Shown piece by piece: positions 57,701 to 64,000 of a stretch of 64,000 nt of DNA (the first letter of the stretch is position 1; the number at the start of each line of letters is the position of its first letter). Source of the DNA: Sphingomonadales bacterium (GTDB taxonomy: Bacteria; Pseudomonadota; Alphaproteobacteria; Sphingomonadales; Sphingomonadaceae); the NCBI GenBank assembly GCA_016707885.1, contig JADJGU010000007.1, positions 62,001-126,000 of the forward strand, given 5' to 3'. The notes under the pieces are model-generated. The model saw only the letters and a program-made list of their open reading frames with translations. It was not told the origin of the DNA and made no database searches. Made by a program: the position numbers and the translations under genes.

Positions 57701-57862
57701 TTGATTATAACCAATCATTTGATGAACAGGATTTTTTGGCATCATTGGCAACGAGAATCTAAGGCCTCATTTGTCGATGTTGCACGTTACTCATTAGCTC
57801 CGCTTGGATTGAAGCCAGCTGATGAACACACGCAAAAAATGCTAAAAGGACCAACTCGATAA
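54746..57862 (+). CDS. PNP-fold/degenerate NACHT-like protein, candidate anti-phage effector
   Basis: A single 1038-residue protein beginning at GTG, preceded by AGGGA. Residues 8-290 are a nucleoside phosphorylase/nucleosidase (PNP/MTAN) fold: LVFVALPEEHDRL, VCLGIAGSLTSDLKIGDVSV (the phosphate/ribose-site region) and the catalytic-type AVETESSGVCRAAA with VRGISDHAD. Residues about 370-540 have STAND/NACHT spacing (IFIKLPKSYPNQT at the P-loop position, VLIVNEP at the Walker B position, ISRSESPTDQ for sensor 1), but the Walker A lysine-glycine pattern is absent. A winged-helix-like FLEAYLLSERL (672) and an all-helical C-terminus follow. It is far more AT-rich than its neighbours, suggesting transfer. 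PNP domains fused to STAND proteins, and the PNP subunit of the Detocs system, are known immune effectors that degrade nucleotides. Confidence 0.75.
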   Translation: MSGQNSSIATILVFVALPEEHDRLLEQFPSLNSIPDSKFVYVEHDIKTDGFRMISVLAEGMGIDNAFDATAAGISKFKPNLIVCLGIAGSLTSDLKIGDVSVSSEVIDVSQNIKITEVVSPRKRRPSNRAKAQRPLASKTIVELSPKPFSILPELSASFRFLRSHPTLKVDLADWVGQAKDRRSALLGENPSAELAEEMLRDPSAEIGPIISGPVVASSAFKDTLKKIDRKVMAVETESSGVCRAAAAESIPCITVRGISDHADVNKNALERTTKLAARQLAADNAISYFTLQLRNPSFMRIASNHHQDANQPQLFKCSDSEPDKIFLKVSSDIDAYLQKMSPEYKHRPNNASLPIPRVMNDMVDDEVEEFTLKRPRPIFEALRDARNIFIKLPKSYPNQTIAWSIAQSLLKSEMDGKQILPLVASGDELTPPSKGIEHATGINPNDPAMLRHFTPVLIVNEPQFHSHPKMNFLITEVQKFSSCPTIFISRSESPTDQIDRLKADLGLIDHSTAPVPFHEIASYLETAFEMNSAEADSVASRLDETFSKFRLHTHPAYFVGLQETTLDALIQANQRAELIQLAVDGLLTFVVAFDESPVKLSRTTREEFLSDLAFEIRVEKRTYSREDLYSYVREFSKRKALEIQPEEFLKGYFAVGLLNDANGRVSFSVPFLEAYLLSERLRSDAKSAALYFEPRQAEFDQFTFDLYVERGACESVVSAICNFARETLSLCDETENVYLTKQVKPRALSTPQMLVKLANEMGEAAVRMAESSGSKEVRDEKQRLLDTRQAVRGKVASRDPMSNNELPEETKAEFAKLDALSRASTLLATLIGSGAERLDGNIKEEIANLVLQILERFLHYWTINRMVVNFEELREELKSDETVDNLIKELGLYSEQKESIRENLMTFLDDQELRLLSGPGGVLFSRLSQYAGVRSLRPIFAKVKPNCTIQKLFRDAWLMDVEHESGKKALKDTLQHYKGSPLLRLIITNHLMNRIFWHHWQRESKASFVDVARYSLAPLGLKPADEHTQKMLKGPTR

Positions 57863-57888
57863 GTGCTAGGTCAGCTGAGTAACGGCGC

Positions 57889-57951
57889 GAGCTGTTATAG
57901 AACATTTGCATGCTTGTTCGCTGTCGCATTAAGCGCCTTAATGTACAGCTC
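57889..57951. repeat. Nested inverted repeats after the PNP-NACHT-like gene
   Basis: GAGCTGT (57889-57895) pairs with ACAGCTC (57945-57951), enclosing a second perfect stem CATTAAG/CTTAATG (57927-57943, loop CGC). It lies in the short gap between the convergent AT-rich gene and the small gene after lepA. It could be a terminator-like structure without a U tract, or an operator. Confidence 0.4.
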
Positions 57952-57971
57952 ATGCCAATTCGATGCACTCA

Positions 57972-58154
57972 CTATCGCAATTTCGCCAAAACAATCCCAT
58001 CGGCCTTGGCACGGTCCCTGACCGACTCCTCGCTGCGGGTCAGCGCCTTGGCGACGGCTTTCAGGGCCATGCCTTTTTTCGCCAGCGTGTGGAGCTTGTC
58101 GATCTCCGCTGCGGTCCATGGTTGTTTGTGCCGCTCAAAGATCGTCTTGCCCAT
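57972..58154 (-). CDS. Small SANT/HTH-like protein coupled to lepA
   Basis: A 60-residue basic protein. QPWTAAEIDKLHTLAKKG followed by KAVAKALTRSEESVRDRAK resembles a single Myb/SANT-type three-helix DNA-binding domain. Its ATG shares a base with the lepA stop (TAATG on the leftward strand), so translation is coupled. Many alphaproteobacteria have similar small proteins of unknown role. Confidence 0.7.
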   Translation of the reverse strand: MGKTIFERHKQPWTAAEIDKLHTLAKKGMALKAVAKALTRSEESVRDRAKADGIVLAKLR

Positions 58155-59971
58155 TATTCCTCACCCATACGAAGCGCTGCGATGAAGGCTTCCTGAGGGA
58201 TTGAGACGGAGCCATATTCTCTCATTCTCGCCTTGCCCTTCTTCTGCTTTTCCAGCAGCTTTTTCTTGCGGCTGATGTCGCCGCCATAGCATTTGGCGGT
58301 CACATCCTTGCGCATCGCGGCGATCGTCTCGCGCGCGATCACCTTGCCGCCGATCGCGGCCTGAATGGGGATTTTGAACAGGTGGCGGGGGATCAGGTCT
58401 TTCAGGCGCTCGCACATGCCGCGCCCGCGCGCCTCCGCGGTGCCGCGGTGGACGATCATGCTCAGCGCGTCGACCGGGTCTCCGTTGACGAGGATGCTCA
58501 TCTTGACCAAGTCGCCCTCGCGGTGGCCGATCTGGTGGTAATCAAAGCTCGCATAGCCTCTGGAGATGCTCTTCAGCCGGTCGTAAAAATCGAACACCAC
58601 TTCGTTCAAGGGCAGTTCGTAGACGAGCTGAGCGCGGCCGCCGACATAGGTCAGCTGCTTCTGCACGCCGCGCCGGTCCTGGCATAGCTTCAGGATCGAT
58701 CCCAGATATTCGTCGGGGCAGTAAATCGTCGCCTCGATCCAGGGTTCCTGAATCTCGTCAATGCGGTTCACATCGGGCATGTCCGCCGGGTTGTGCAGCT
58801 CCATCTCGCGCGCATCGTCGGTCTTGCTGCGGCCGAGTTTCAGCTTGTAGACCACCGACGGCGCGGTGGTGATCAGATCGAGGTCGAATTCGCTGGTCAG
58901 GCGTTCCTGGATGATTTCCAGATGGAGCAGCCCCAGGAACCCGCAGCGAAAGCCAAAGCCCAAGGCCGCGCTGCTTTCGGTTTCAAAGCTGAACGACGCG
59001 TCGTTGAGGCGCAGCTTGGAGATGGATTCGCGCAGCTTCTCGAAATCCGCGGCGTCGGTGGGGAAGAGGCCGCAGAACACTACGGGCTGCACTTCCTTGA
59101 AGCCGGGCAGGGGCTCTGCCGCGGGGCGCTTCGCGTCTGTGATCGTATCACCCACGCGGGTTTGCGCGACTTCCTTGATCTGTGCGGTGATGATGCCGAC
59201 TTCGCCCGCGGCGATTTCGGTGAGGATTTCCAGCTTGGGCCGCATGCAGCCGACGCGGTCGACCAGATGTTTGGTGCCGGCGGCCATGAACTGGATTTCC
59301 TGGCCTTTTTTGATCACGCCGTCGATCACGCGGATCAGGATGACGACGCCCAGATAGGGGTCGTACCAGCTATCGACCAGCATGGCCTTCAACGGTGCGG
59401 TGCGGTCTCCCTTGGGCGGGGGGATGCGGGTGACGATCGCCTCGAGCACTTCGGCGATGCCGATGCCGGATTTGGCACTGGTGAGGACCGCGTCGTCGGC
59501 GGGGAGGCCGATGATTTCCTCGATTTCGGCCTTCACCTTGTCCACCTCTGCGGCGGGCAGGTCTATCTTGTTGATGACGGGGACGATTTCATGGTCATGC
59601 TCGATCGACTGGTACACATTGGCGAGGGTTTGGGCCTCGACCCCTTGCGCGGCGTCGACGACGAGCAGCGCGCCTTCGCATGCGGCAAGGCTGCGGCTGA
59701 CTTCATAGGCGAAGTCGACATGGCCCGGCGTGTCCATCAGGTTCAGCTCATACAGCTGGCCGTCATTCGCGGTATAGTTCAGGCGCACGGTTTGTGCCTT
59801 GATGGTGATCCCGCGTTCCTTTTCAATATCCATATTATCAAGGACTTGCGCCGACATCTCGCGCTCACTCAGGCCACCCGTATGTTGGATTAGCCGGTCC
59901 GCCAAGGTCGACTTGCCATGATCAATATGGGCGATAATGCTAAAGTTGCGGATGTGGGACAATTCAGTCAT
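58154..59971 (-). CDS. lepA: Elongation factor 4 (LepA), ribosome-associated GTPase
   Basis: Translational GTPase that acts on stalled or back-tracked ribosomes and in initiation. The 605 residues carry G1 AHIDHGKSTLADRL, the ERGITIKAQ switch, G3 DTPGHVDF and G4 NKIDLP. The C-terminal LepA-specific domain includes KQKKGKARMREYGSVSIPQE. The start at 59971 (MTELSHIRNFSI) gives the family length. An ABC-F gene is divergent 91 bases away. Confidence 0.96.
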   Translation of the reverse strand: MTELSHIRNFSIIAHIDHGKSTLADRLIQHTGGLSEREMSAQVLDNMDIEKERGITIKAQTVRLNYTANDGQLYELNLMDTPGHVDFAYEVSRSLAACEGALLVVDAAQGVEAQTLANVYQSIEHDHEIVPVINKIDLPAAEVDKVKAEIEEIIGLPADDAVLTSAKSGIGIAEVLEAIVTRIPPPKGDRTAPLKAMLVDSWYDPYLGVVILIRVIDGVIKKGQEIQFMAAGTKHLVDRVGCMRPKLEILTEIAAGEVGIITAQIKEVAQTRVGDTITDAKRPAAEPLPGFKEVQPVVFCGLFPTDAADFEKLRESISKLRLNDASFSFETESSAALGFGFRCGFLGLLHLEIIQERLTSEFDLDLITTAPSVVYKLKLGRSKTDDAREMELHNPADMPDVNRIDEIQEPWIEATIYCPDEYLGSILKLCQDRRGVQKQLTYVGGRAQLVYELPLNEVVFDFYDRLKSISRGYASFDYHQIGHREGDLVKMSILVNGDPVDALSMIVHRGTAEARGRGMCERLKDLIPRHLFKIPIQAAIGGKVIARETIAAMRKDVTAKCYGGDISRKKKLLEKQKKGKARMREYGSVSIPQEAFIAALRMGEE

Positions 59972-60062
59972 GCGCGCGCCTCTAGCAGCGCCTGACATTC
60001 CCCACAAGGCAGCGCAATCGCTGCATGACAGCCGACATCACCTCTGCTAGGCGCGCGTCATC

Positions 60063-61931
60063 ATGCTCAACCTGAACGGCATCACCGTGCGCCTTGGTGG
60101 ACGCACTATCCTCGACCGCGCCACCGCCGCGTTGCCGCCTTATGGCCGCATCGGTTTGATCGGGCGCAACGGTGCCGGCAAGTCGACTTTGATGAAGGTT
60201 ATGATCGGTTCGCTGGAGGCCGATGACGGCAGCCTCGAAATGCCCAAAGGCACGCGCATCGGCTATATCGCGCAGGAAGCTCCAGCGGGCACCGCGACGC
60301 CGTTCGAAACGGTGCTGGCGGCGGACACCGAGCGCGCTGCATTGATGATTGAAAGCGAGCAGGAGAATCTCGATCCCGATCGCATGGCAGAGGTGCACGA
60401 ACGGCTGATCGCGATCGATGCCTATACCGCACCGGCACGGGCCTCGCGCATATTGGTTGGCCTAGGCTTTGACGAGGAGATGCAAGGGCAACCGCTCGAC
60501 AGTTTTTCCGGTGGGTGGAAAATGCGTGTTGCGCTGGCATCGCTTTTGTTCTCGCAACCGGACCTGTTGCTGCTCGACGAACCGTCAAACCACCTCGATC
60601 TCGAAGCAACGCTTTGGCTTGAAAATTTTCTCAAAAACTATCCCGCGATGATGGTGGTCATCAGTCACGAGCGCGATCTGCTCAATAATGTTGTCGACCA
60701 TATCCTGCACCTCGAAGGCGGGCAGGTCACGCTGTACAGCGGCGGCTATGACAGTTTCGAACGCCAACGAGCTGAACGGGCAGCGCAACTGGCGGCGGCA
60801 AAGGCGGCGCAGGATGCGCAGCGAGCCAAGCTACAGGACTATATCGCCCGTAACTCAGCCCGGGCATCGACCGCAAAACAGGCTCAGAGCCGCGCCAAGG
60901 CGCTGGCCAAGATGCAGCCAGTACAGGCGATGGTCGATGATCCGACATTGAGTTTCGATTTCCCCAGCCCTGACGAACTGAAGCCGCCGCTGGTGACACT
61001 CGATCTGGCCAGCGTCGGCTACAGTCCTTGCAATCCCGTGCTGCAACAGCTGAATTTGCGAATTGACCCCGATGACCGCATCGCGCTTTTGGGTCGCAAC
61101 GGCAATGGCAAGACCACATTGGCGCGGCTGCTGGCAGCGCAATTGACGCCGATGGATGGTTCGATGAGTTCTTCCAGCAAGATGCGCGTCGGCTATTTCA
61201 CGCAATATCAAGTCGAGGAACTCGAAGGAGATGACACGCCGCTCGAGCATATGACCCGCCAAATGAAGGGAGCAACGCCGGGTGCGGTTCGCGGCCAATT
61301 GGGTCGGTTCGGCTTCTCTGGTGCAAAGGCGACAACGCAGGTCGGTAAGTTATCCGGTGGCGAACGCGCGCGACTGGCGCTGGCGATGATTACGCGCGAG
61401 GCGCCGCATTTGCTGATCCTCGACGAACCGACCAACCACTTGGACGTCGACGCGCGCGAAGCTCTGGTGCAGGCGTTGAACGAATATGCGGGCACGGTCG
61501 TACTCGTCAGCCATGATCGACACATGCTTGAACTGACGGCAGACCGTCTGGTGTTGGTCGATGGCGGGACGGCGAAAGAGTTTGTCGGTTCGATTGAGGA
61601 TTATACCGACTTCATCCTGGGCAAAGGCCCAGCCAAGGAAAAGCTTTCGAAAGCCGACCGCAAGGAAGACAAGAAGGCCGCCGCCGCTGCGCGCGAGGCA
61701 CAGGCAAAGCTGAAACGTGACGTCAACGACGCAGAAGCCGATTTGGCAAAGTTGGAGGTCGTGTTGTCCGCGATTGATAAGGCCATGATCGATCCACAAT
61801 CGGCGGCGAATGAGTATAAAGACCTTACAATGAGCGAATTGTCGCAACGGCGTGGCAAGATCGTTGCCGCGCAGGAAGCCGCCGAGGTGCGTTGGATTAC
61901 GGCGAGCGAGGCTTTGGAGAAGCTCAGCTAA
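60063..61931 (+). CDS. ABC-F family ATPase
   Basis: Duplicated ATP-binding protein of 622 residues with no membrane domain, of the translation/antibiotic-protection ABC-F class (Uup/YheS-like). The first cassette has Walker A GRNGAGKST (about 38), signature DSFSGGWKMR and Walker B LLLLDEPSNHLD; the second has GRNGNGKTT, GKLSGGERAR and LLILDEPTNHLD. The 80-residue linker between them is charged and helical, and a C-terminal coiled coil (about 530-620) favours a Uup-type member. Its stop overlaps that of DUF1289 on the other strand. Confidence 0.92.
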   Translation: MLNLNGITVRLGGRTILDRATAALPPYGRIGLIGRNGAGKSTLMKVMIGSLEADDGSLEMPKGTRIGYIAQEAPAGTATPFETVLAADTERAALMIESEQENLDPDRMAEVHERLIAIDAYTAPARASRILVGLGFDEEMQGQPLDSFSGGWKMRVALASLLFSQPDLLLLDEPSNHLDLEATLWLENFLKNYPAMMVVISHERDLLNNVVDHILHLEGGQVTLYSGGYDSFERQRAERAAQLAAAKAAQDAQRAKLQDYIARNSARASTAKQAQSRAKALAKMQPVQAMVDDPTLSFDFPSPDELKPPLVTLDLASVGYSPCNPVLQQLNLRIDPDDRIALLGRNGNGKTTLARLLAAQLTPMDGSMSSSSKMRVGYFTQYQVEELEGDDTPLEHMTRQMKGATPGAVRGQLGRFGFSGAKATTQVGKLSGGERARLALAMITREAPHLLILDEPTNHLDVDAREALVQALNEYAGTVVLVSHDRHMLELTADRLVLVDGGTAKEFVGSIEDYTDFILGKGPAKEKLSKADRKEDKKAAAAAREAQAKLKRDVNDAEADLAKLEVVLSAIDKAMIDPQSAANEYKDLTMSELSQRRGKIVAAQEAAEVRWITASEALEKLS

Positions 61932-62116
61932 AGTTTTGAGCCAGTGCCGAAGCGTACCAACCGGGTAGGCAGTTCATTCAATATTTTCAGTTTTTGCGCG
62001 AGGTCTGCGTCTTGCCAGCCCGCAATTTCTTCAACGGTTCGGCCGCAGCCAAGGCACCAGCGTCGTGTCCGATCCAGTGTGCATGTGGCGATACAGGGCG
62101 AGGCGACCTCATCCAT
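61928..62116 (-). CDS. DUF1289 family zinc-ribbon-like protein
   Basis: A 62-residue protein with the DUF1289 pattern SPCIATCTLDRTRRWCLGCG, whose four Cys are likely to bind a metal, followed by RTVEEIAGW. It starts immediately after the preceding NadR-like gene. Function is unknown for the family. Confidence 0.9.
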   Translation of the reverse strand: MDEVASPCIATCTLDRTRRWCLGCGRTVEEIAGWQDADLAQKLKILNELPTRLVRFGTGSKL

Positions 62117-62650
62117 TCAATTAGCCAGAGCAAATTGGATTGCTTGGAGTGCTGCAGAAAAGCGAGCTTCACCTACTCCGCGGATCAAAGCATAGCGCAC
62201 ACCACGCACACCCAGTTCGGATTTGCACAGGTCGAAAAAATGCTGCCGCTCTTCGGATTTTGCATAGACGCGCAGACCATCGTCGACAAAGGGCAGGTCA
62301 ATGTCGAGCAGCAGATAGAGGTCGGCATAGCCAGTGAACCTATCGAACCATGGATCGCGTGCACCAAACATCATCTTAGCCCAGACGGCGGTTATCAAGG
62401 GGTCGGTGTCGAACAGCACCAATGGCGCGTGCAACTCTGCGGCGCGTACGGCAGCGGCGCGGTTCATCGCATCCTGCGCCTCGGCGATATGCACCAGTTC
62501 GGCCATACCGATATCGGTGCCATGCGCCTCGCAATAAGCGCGGCCATATTCGGGTACGACCTCACATCCAAAATGCGCGGCAAGACGCGTTGCGAGCGTC
62601 GACTTCCCTGTACTTTCAGGACCATGAAGGCAAATGCGCTTGGTCGTCAT
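62117..62650 (-). CDS. NadR-type AAA/ribosylnicotinamide kinase-like ATPase
   Basis: A 177-residue P-loop protein with GPESTGKSTLATRLA at the N-terminus (Walker A), EYGRAYCEAHG, LVLFDTDPLITAVW and LYLLLDIDLPFVDDGLR. These match the ribosylnicotinamide-kinase domain of NadR, which phosphorylates nicotinamide riboside for NAD salvage. No adenylyltransferase or repressor domain is present, so only the kinase half is encoded. The gene ends directly before the DUF1289 start and lies three bases downstream of trpD. Confidence 0.8.
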   Translation of the reverse strand: MTTKRICLHGPESTGKSTLATRLAAHFGCEVVPEYGRAYCEAHGTDIGMAELVHIAEAQDAMNRAAAVRAAELHAPLVLFDTDPLITAVWAKMMFGARDPWFDRFTGYADLYLLLDIDLPFVDDGLRVYAKSEERQHFFDLCKSELGVRGVRYALIRGVGEARFSAALQAIQFALAN

Positions 62651-62653
62651 TGC

Positions 62654-63622
62654 CTAATATTTGATCCAGCAGTCCAGCAAAGTTTTTGCCAAACCCTTGT
62701 CGATAGCTTCAGCAGCTTCCTCTACACCTGAAAGCCAATCTCGAGCGTCTCCCGCCACCAACAAAGCCGCAGCTGCATTAAAAAGGACGGCATCGCGATA
62801 GGCACTGTCTTGCGCGGTTTCTTGCGTGCCCGCAAGCAGTCGGCGGAGGGCAGTGGCGTTGTAATTCGCGTCTCCACCTTTCAGGGTTTCAGTCGGATGG
62901 CGTGGGAGGCCTGCGTCTTCGGGGATTATTCGTTCGACTGGTCGACCGAGGCGGATGAATTTGCTCGGCCCGGAAATCGAAAGTTCATCGAGCGGTTCGT
63001 CGCCTGCAACCAGCATTACATCATCATAGCCAAGCAGTTCGAACGCGCCCGCATAGACGGGCATGAAGTCGGAACGCGCCACACCGATTAACTGGCGTTT
63101 GACGCCCGCCGGATTGCAGGCGGGGCCGGTAAGGTTAAAGATGGTGCGTCGGCCGATTTCCCGACGGATCGGGGCAATTCGGCCGAGCGCGGGGTGGTAT
63201 TTCTGAGCAAAAAGGAAAGCGATGCCGAGATCGGCAAGGGTTTGCTCTGCGGTTTCTGCTGCGCGATCAAGATTAAGGCCGAGTGCCTCCAGCGTATCAG
63301 CGCCGCCTGCCTTGCTTGATGCGGCACGGTTGCCATGCTTGGCAACGGGCACCTCGCAAGCGGCAACAACGATCGCGACGGCGGTCGAGACATTAAGGCT
63401 ATGAGCGCCGTCGCCGCCTGTGCCACAGACATCGATTGCGCCTTCGGGTGCATTCACGCAGATCATGCGCGCCCGCATAGCGCGAATGGCACCCGCGATT
63501 TCCTCCGACGTCTCGTCGCGTTCAGCCATCTCGATCAGCGTAGCCTTAATCTCGGCATCCGACATTTCGCCGTCGAGCATCTGGCCGAACAGGGTTTCGG
63601 ATTCAGAAAGCGATAGCATCAT
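62654..63622 (-). CDS. trpD: Anthranilate phosphoribosyltransferase
   Basis: Joins anthranilate and PRPP in tryptophan synthesis. The 322 residues contain the PRPP loop DVCGTGGDGAHSLNVSTA (about 64-81), KHGNRAASSKAGGADTLEAL and the metal/pyrophosphate-binding VAGDEPLDELS. Downstream it is followed by the NadR-like and DUF1289 genes rather than trpC. A repeat-bearing gap lies between it and trpG. Confidence 0.95.
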   Translation of the reverse strand: MMLSLSESETLFGQMLDGEMSDAEIKATLIEMAERDETSEEIAGAIRAMRARMICVNAPEGAIDVCGTGGDGAHSLNVSTAVAIVVAACEVPVAKHGNRAASSKAGGADTLEALGLNLDRAAETAEQTLADLGIAFLFAQKYHPALGRIAPIRREIGRRTIFNLTGPACNPAGVKRQLIGVARSDFMPVYAGAFELLGYDDVMLVAGDEPLDELSISGPSKFIRLGRPVERIIPEDAGLPRHPTETLKGGDANYNATALRRLLAGTQETAQDSAYRDAVLFNAAAALLVAGDARDWLSGVEEAAEAIDKGLAKTLLDCWIKY

Positions 63623-63652
63623 TATTCTCTGCGAACTTTGCTTCCTTTGAGC

Positions 63653-63720
63653 CCTCTGCGCGAACCCTGGTACGTCGAATGTTTTGCGCAGAGGCGCAGA
63701 GTTTACGCAGAGGACGCAGA
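63653..63720. repeat. Intergenic repeat element between trpG and trpD
   Basis: CCTCTGCGC (63653-63661) and GCGCAGAGG (63686-63694) form a perfect 9-bp inverted repeat. Directly after, (A/G)CGCAGAG units are repeated: GCGCAGAGGCGCAGAG, then ACGCAGAGGACGCAGAG after a TTT spacer. A partial unit, CTCTGCGAAC, lies at about 63627. It resembles an interspersed REP-like element rather than a gene. Confidence 0.65.
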
Positions 63721-63736
63721 GATTTTTGATTGCCGC

Positions 63737-64000
63737 TCATACCCGTTCCTTCGGCGTCATTCCGGCCAATCGCATGAAGTTCGCCAGCATCGCATGGCCA
63801 TGTTCGGTGGCGATGCTTTCGGGGTGAAATTGCACGCCGTGGATGGGCAGCATAGCGTGGCGGAGGCCCATGACATGTCCGTCATTGCTGGTTGCGTTGA
63901 CGATAAGCTCTTCGGGAATATCTTCGACAATCAGCGAGTGGTAGCGCGTGGCAGTGAAGGGGGAGGGGAGGCCTGCAAACAGCCCGCTGCCGTCATGGCT
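63737..64000 (-). CDS. trpG: Anthranilate synthase glutamine amidotransferase subunit (5' truncated)
   Basis: C-terminal about 87 residues of the glutamine amidotransferase subunit, which supplies ammonia to TrpE. The frame reads GLFAGLPSPFTATRYHSLIV and then MLPIHGVQFHPESIATEHG, where the His and Glu of HPES are the catalytic partners of the absent Cys. The stop is TGA at 63737-63739; the start lies beyond the window edge. The neighbour trpD, 114 bases downstream, confirms the assignment. Confidence 0.93.
   Translation of the reverse strand, partial: SHDGSGLFAGLPSPFTATRYHSLIVEDIPEELIVNATSNDGHVMGLRHAMLPIHGVQFHPESIATEHGHAMLANFMRLAGMTPKERV

Noticed and set aside
53423..57862. Prophage or integrative element covering the terminase-like and PNP-NACHT-like genes
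   Set aside because: No integrase, attachment-site repeats, capsid or portal genes are present; only one gene has foreign composition.
58793..59893. A 366-codon open frame on the plus strand opposite lepA
   Set aside because: It is an antisense shadow: Asp/Gly/Phe-rich without domains, fully covered by the conserved lepA frame.

Overview
The window looks like a chromosomal segment of a Sphingomonadales alphaproteobacterium, close to the Sphingopyxis/Sphingorhabdus/Sphingomonas group. This is inferred from protein character and gene order: tkt-gap-pgk-fba near zapA/6S RNA/ygfA, a full nuo operon running into birA-coaX-rnj-DUF1467, and trpC-moaC-moeA-lexA beside comEC and gltA. No rRNA gene, CRISPR array or transposase is visible. 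One tRNA (Asp) and one probable 6S RNA are present.

Layout. 1-1977: end of a branched-chain 2-oxoacid dehydrogenase operon (E1 beta, E2). 1981-9755, leftward: four exported-protein genes with DUF11-type repeats; three share an N-terminal module and the last also has a beta-barrel-like C-terminus. 9977-11605: tRNA-Asp with its promoter, DUF2842, ygfA, 6S RNA, zapA and a short coiled-coil gene. 11800-20613: glycolysis/pentose phosphate genes, an O-methyltransferase, thiE, efp and an inositol monophosphatase. 20710-36311: nuoA-N, with three small genes (at least two with export-type N-termini) set between nuoD/E, nuoF/G and nuoH/I. 36317-39735: birA, coaX, RNase J, DUF1467. 39736-46034: a coiled-coil membrane protein opposite a signalling-like cluster containing an HPt-like protein and a histidine-kinase-like protein that both lack the phospho-histidine. 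46031-53264: gltA, comEC, lexA with an exact SOS box, moeA, moaC, trpC. 53423-62650: an interruption of the trp cluster carrying a terminase-small-subunit-like gene, a large AT-rich gene (PNP fold plus degenerate NACHT-like region), lepA, an ABC-F ATPase, DUF1289 and a NadR-like kinase. 62654-64000: trpD and part of trpG.

The strongest candidate for an undescribed system is the 1038-residue protein at 54746-57862. It joins a nucleoside phosphorylase/nucleosidase fold to a STAND/NACHT-like region without a recognisable Walker A, in DNA much richer in A+T than its surroundings. This architecture suggests an anti-phage NLR-like effector. Other leads are the DUF11/barrel surface operon and the small genes embedded in nuo.

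Four genes, and possibly a fifth, are broken by indels although their neighbours are intact: the DUF11/barrel gene near 4085, fba near 16353, nuoA near 20863, the coiled-coil gene near 40812, and possibly a gene near 42947. Several lie in short homopolymers, so consensus or assembly error must be excluded before they are called pseudogenes. The nuoA lesion is a deletion of about 120 bases and harder to explain that way.
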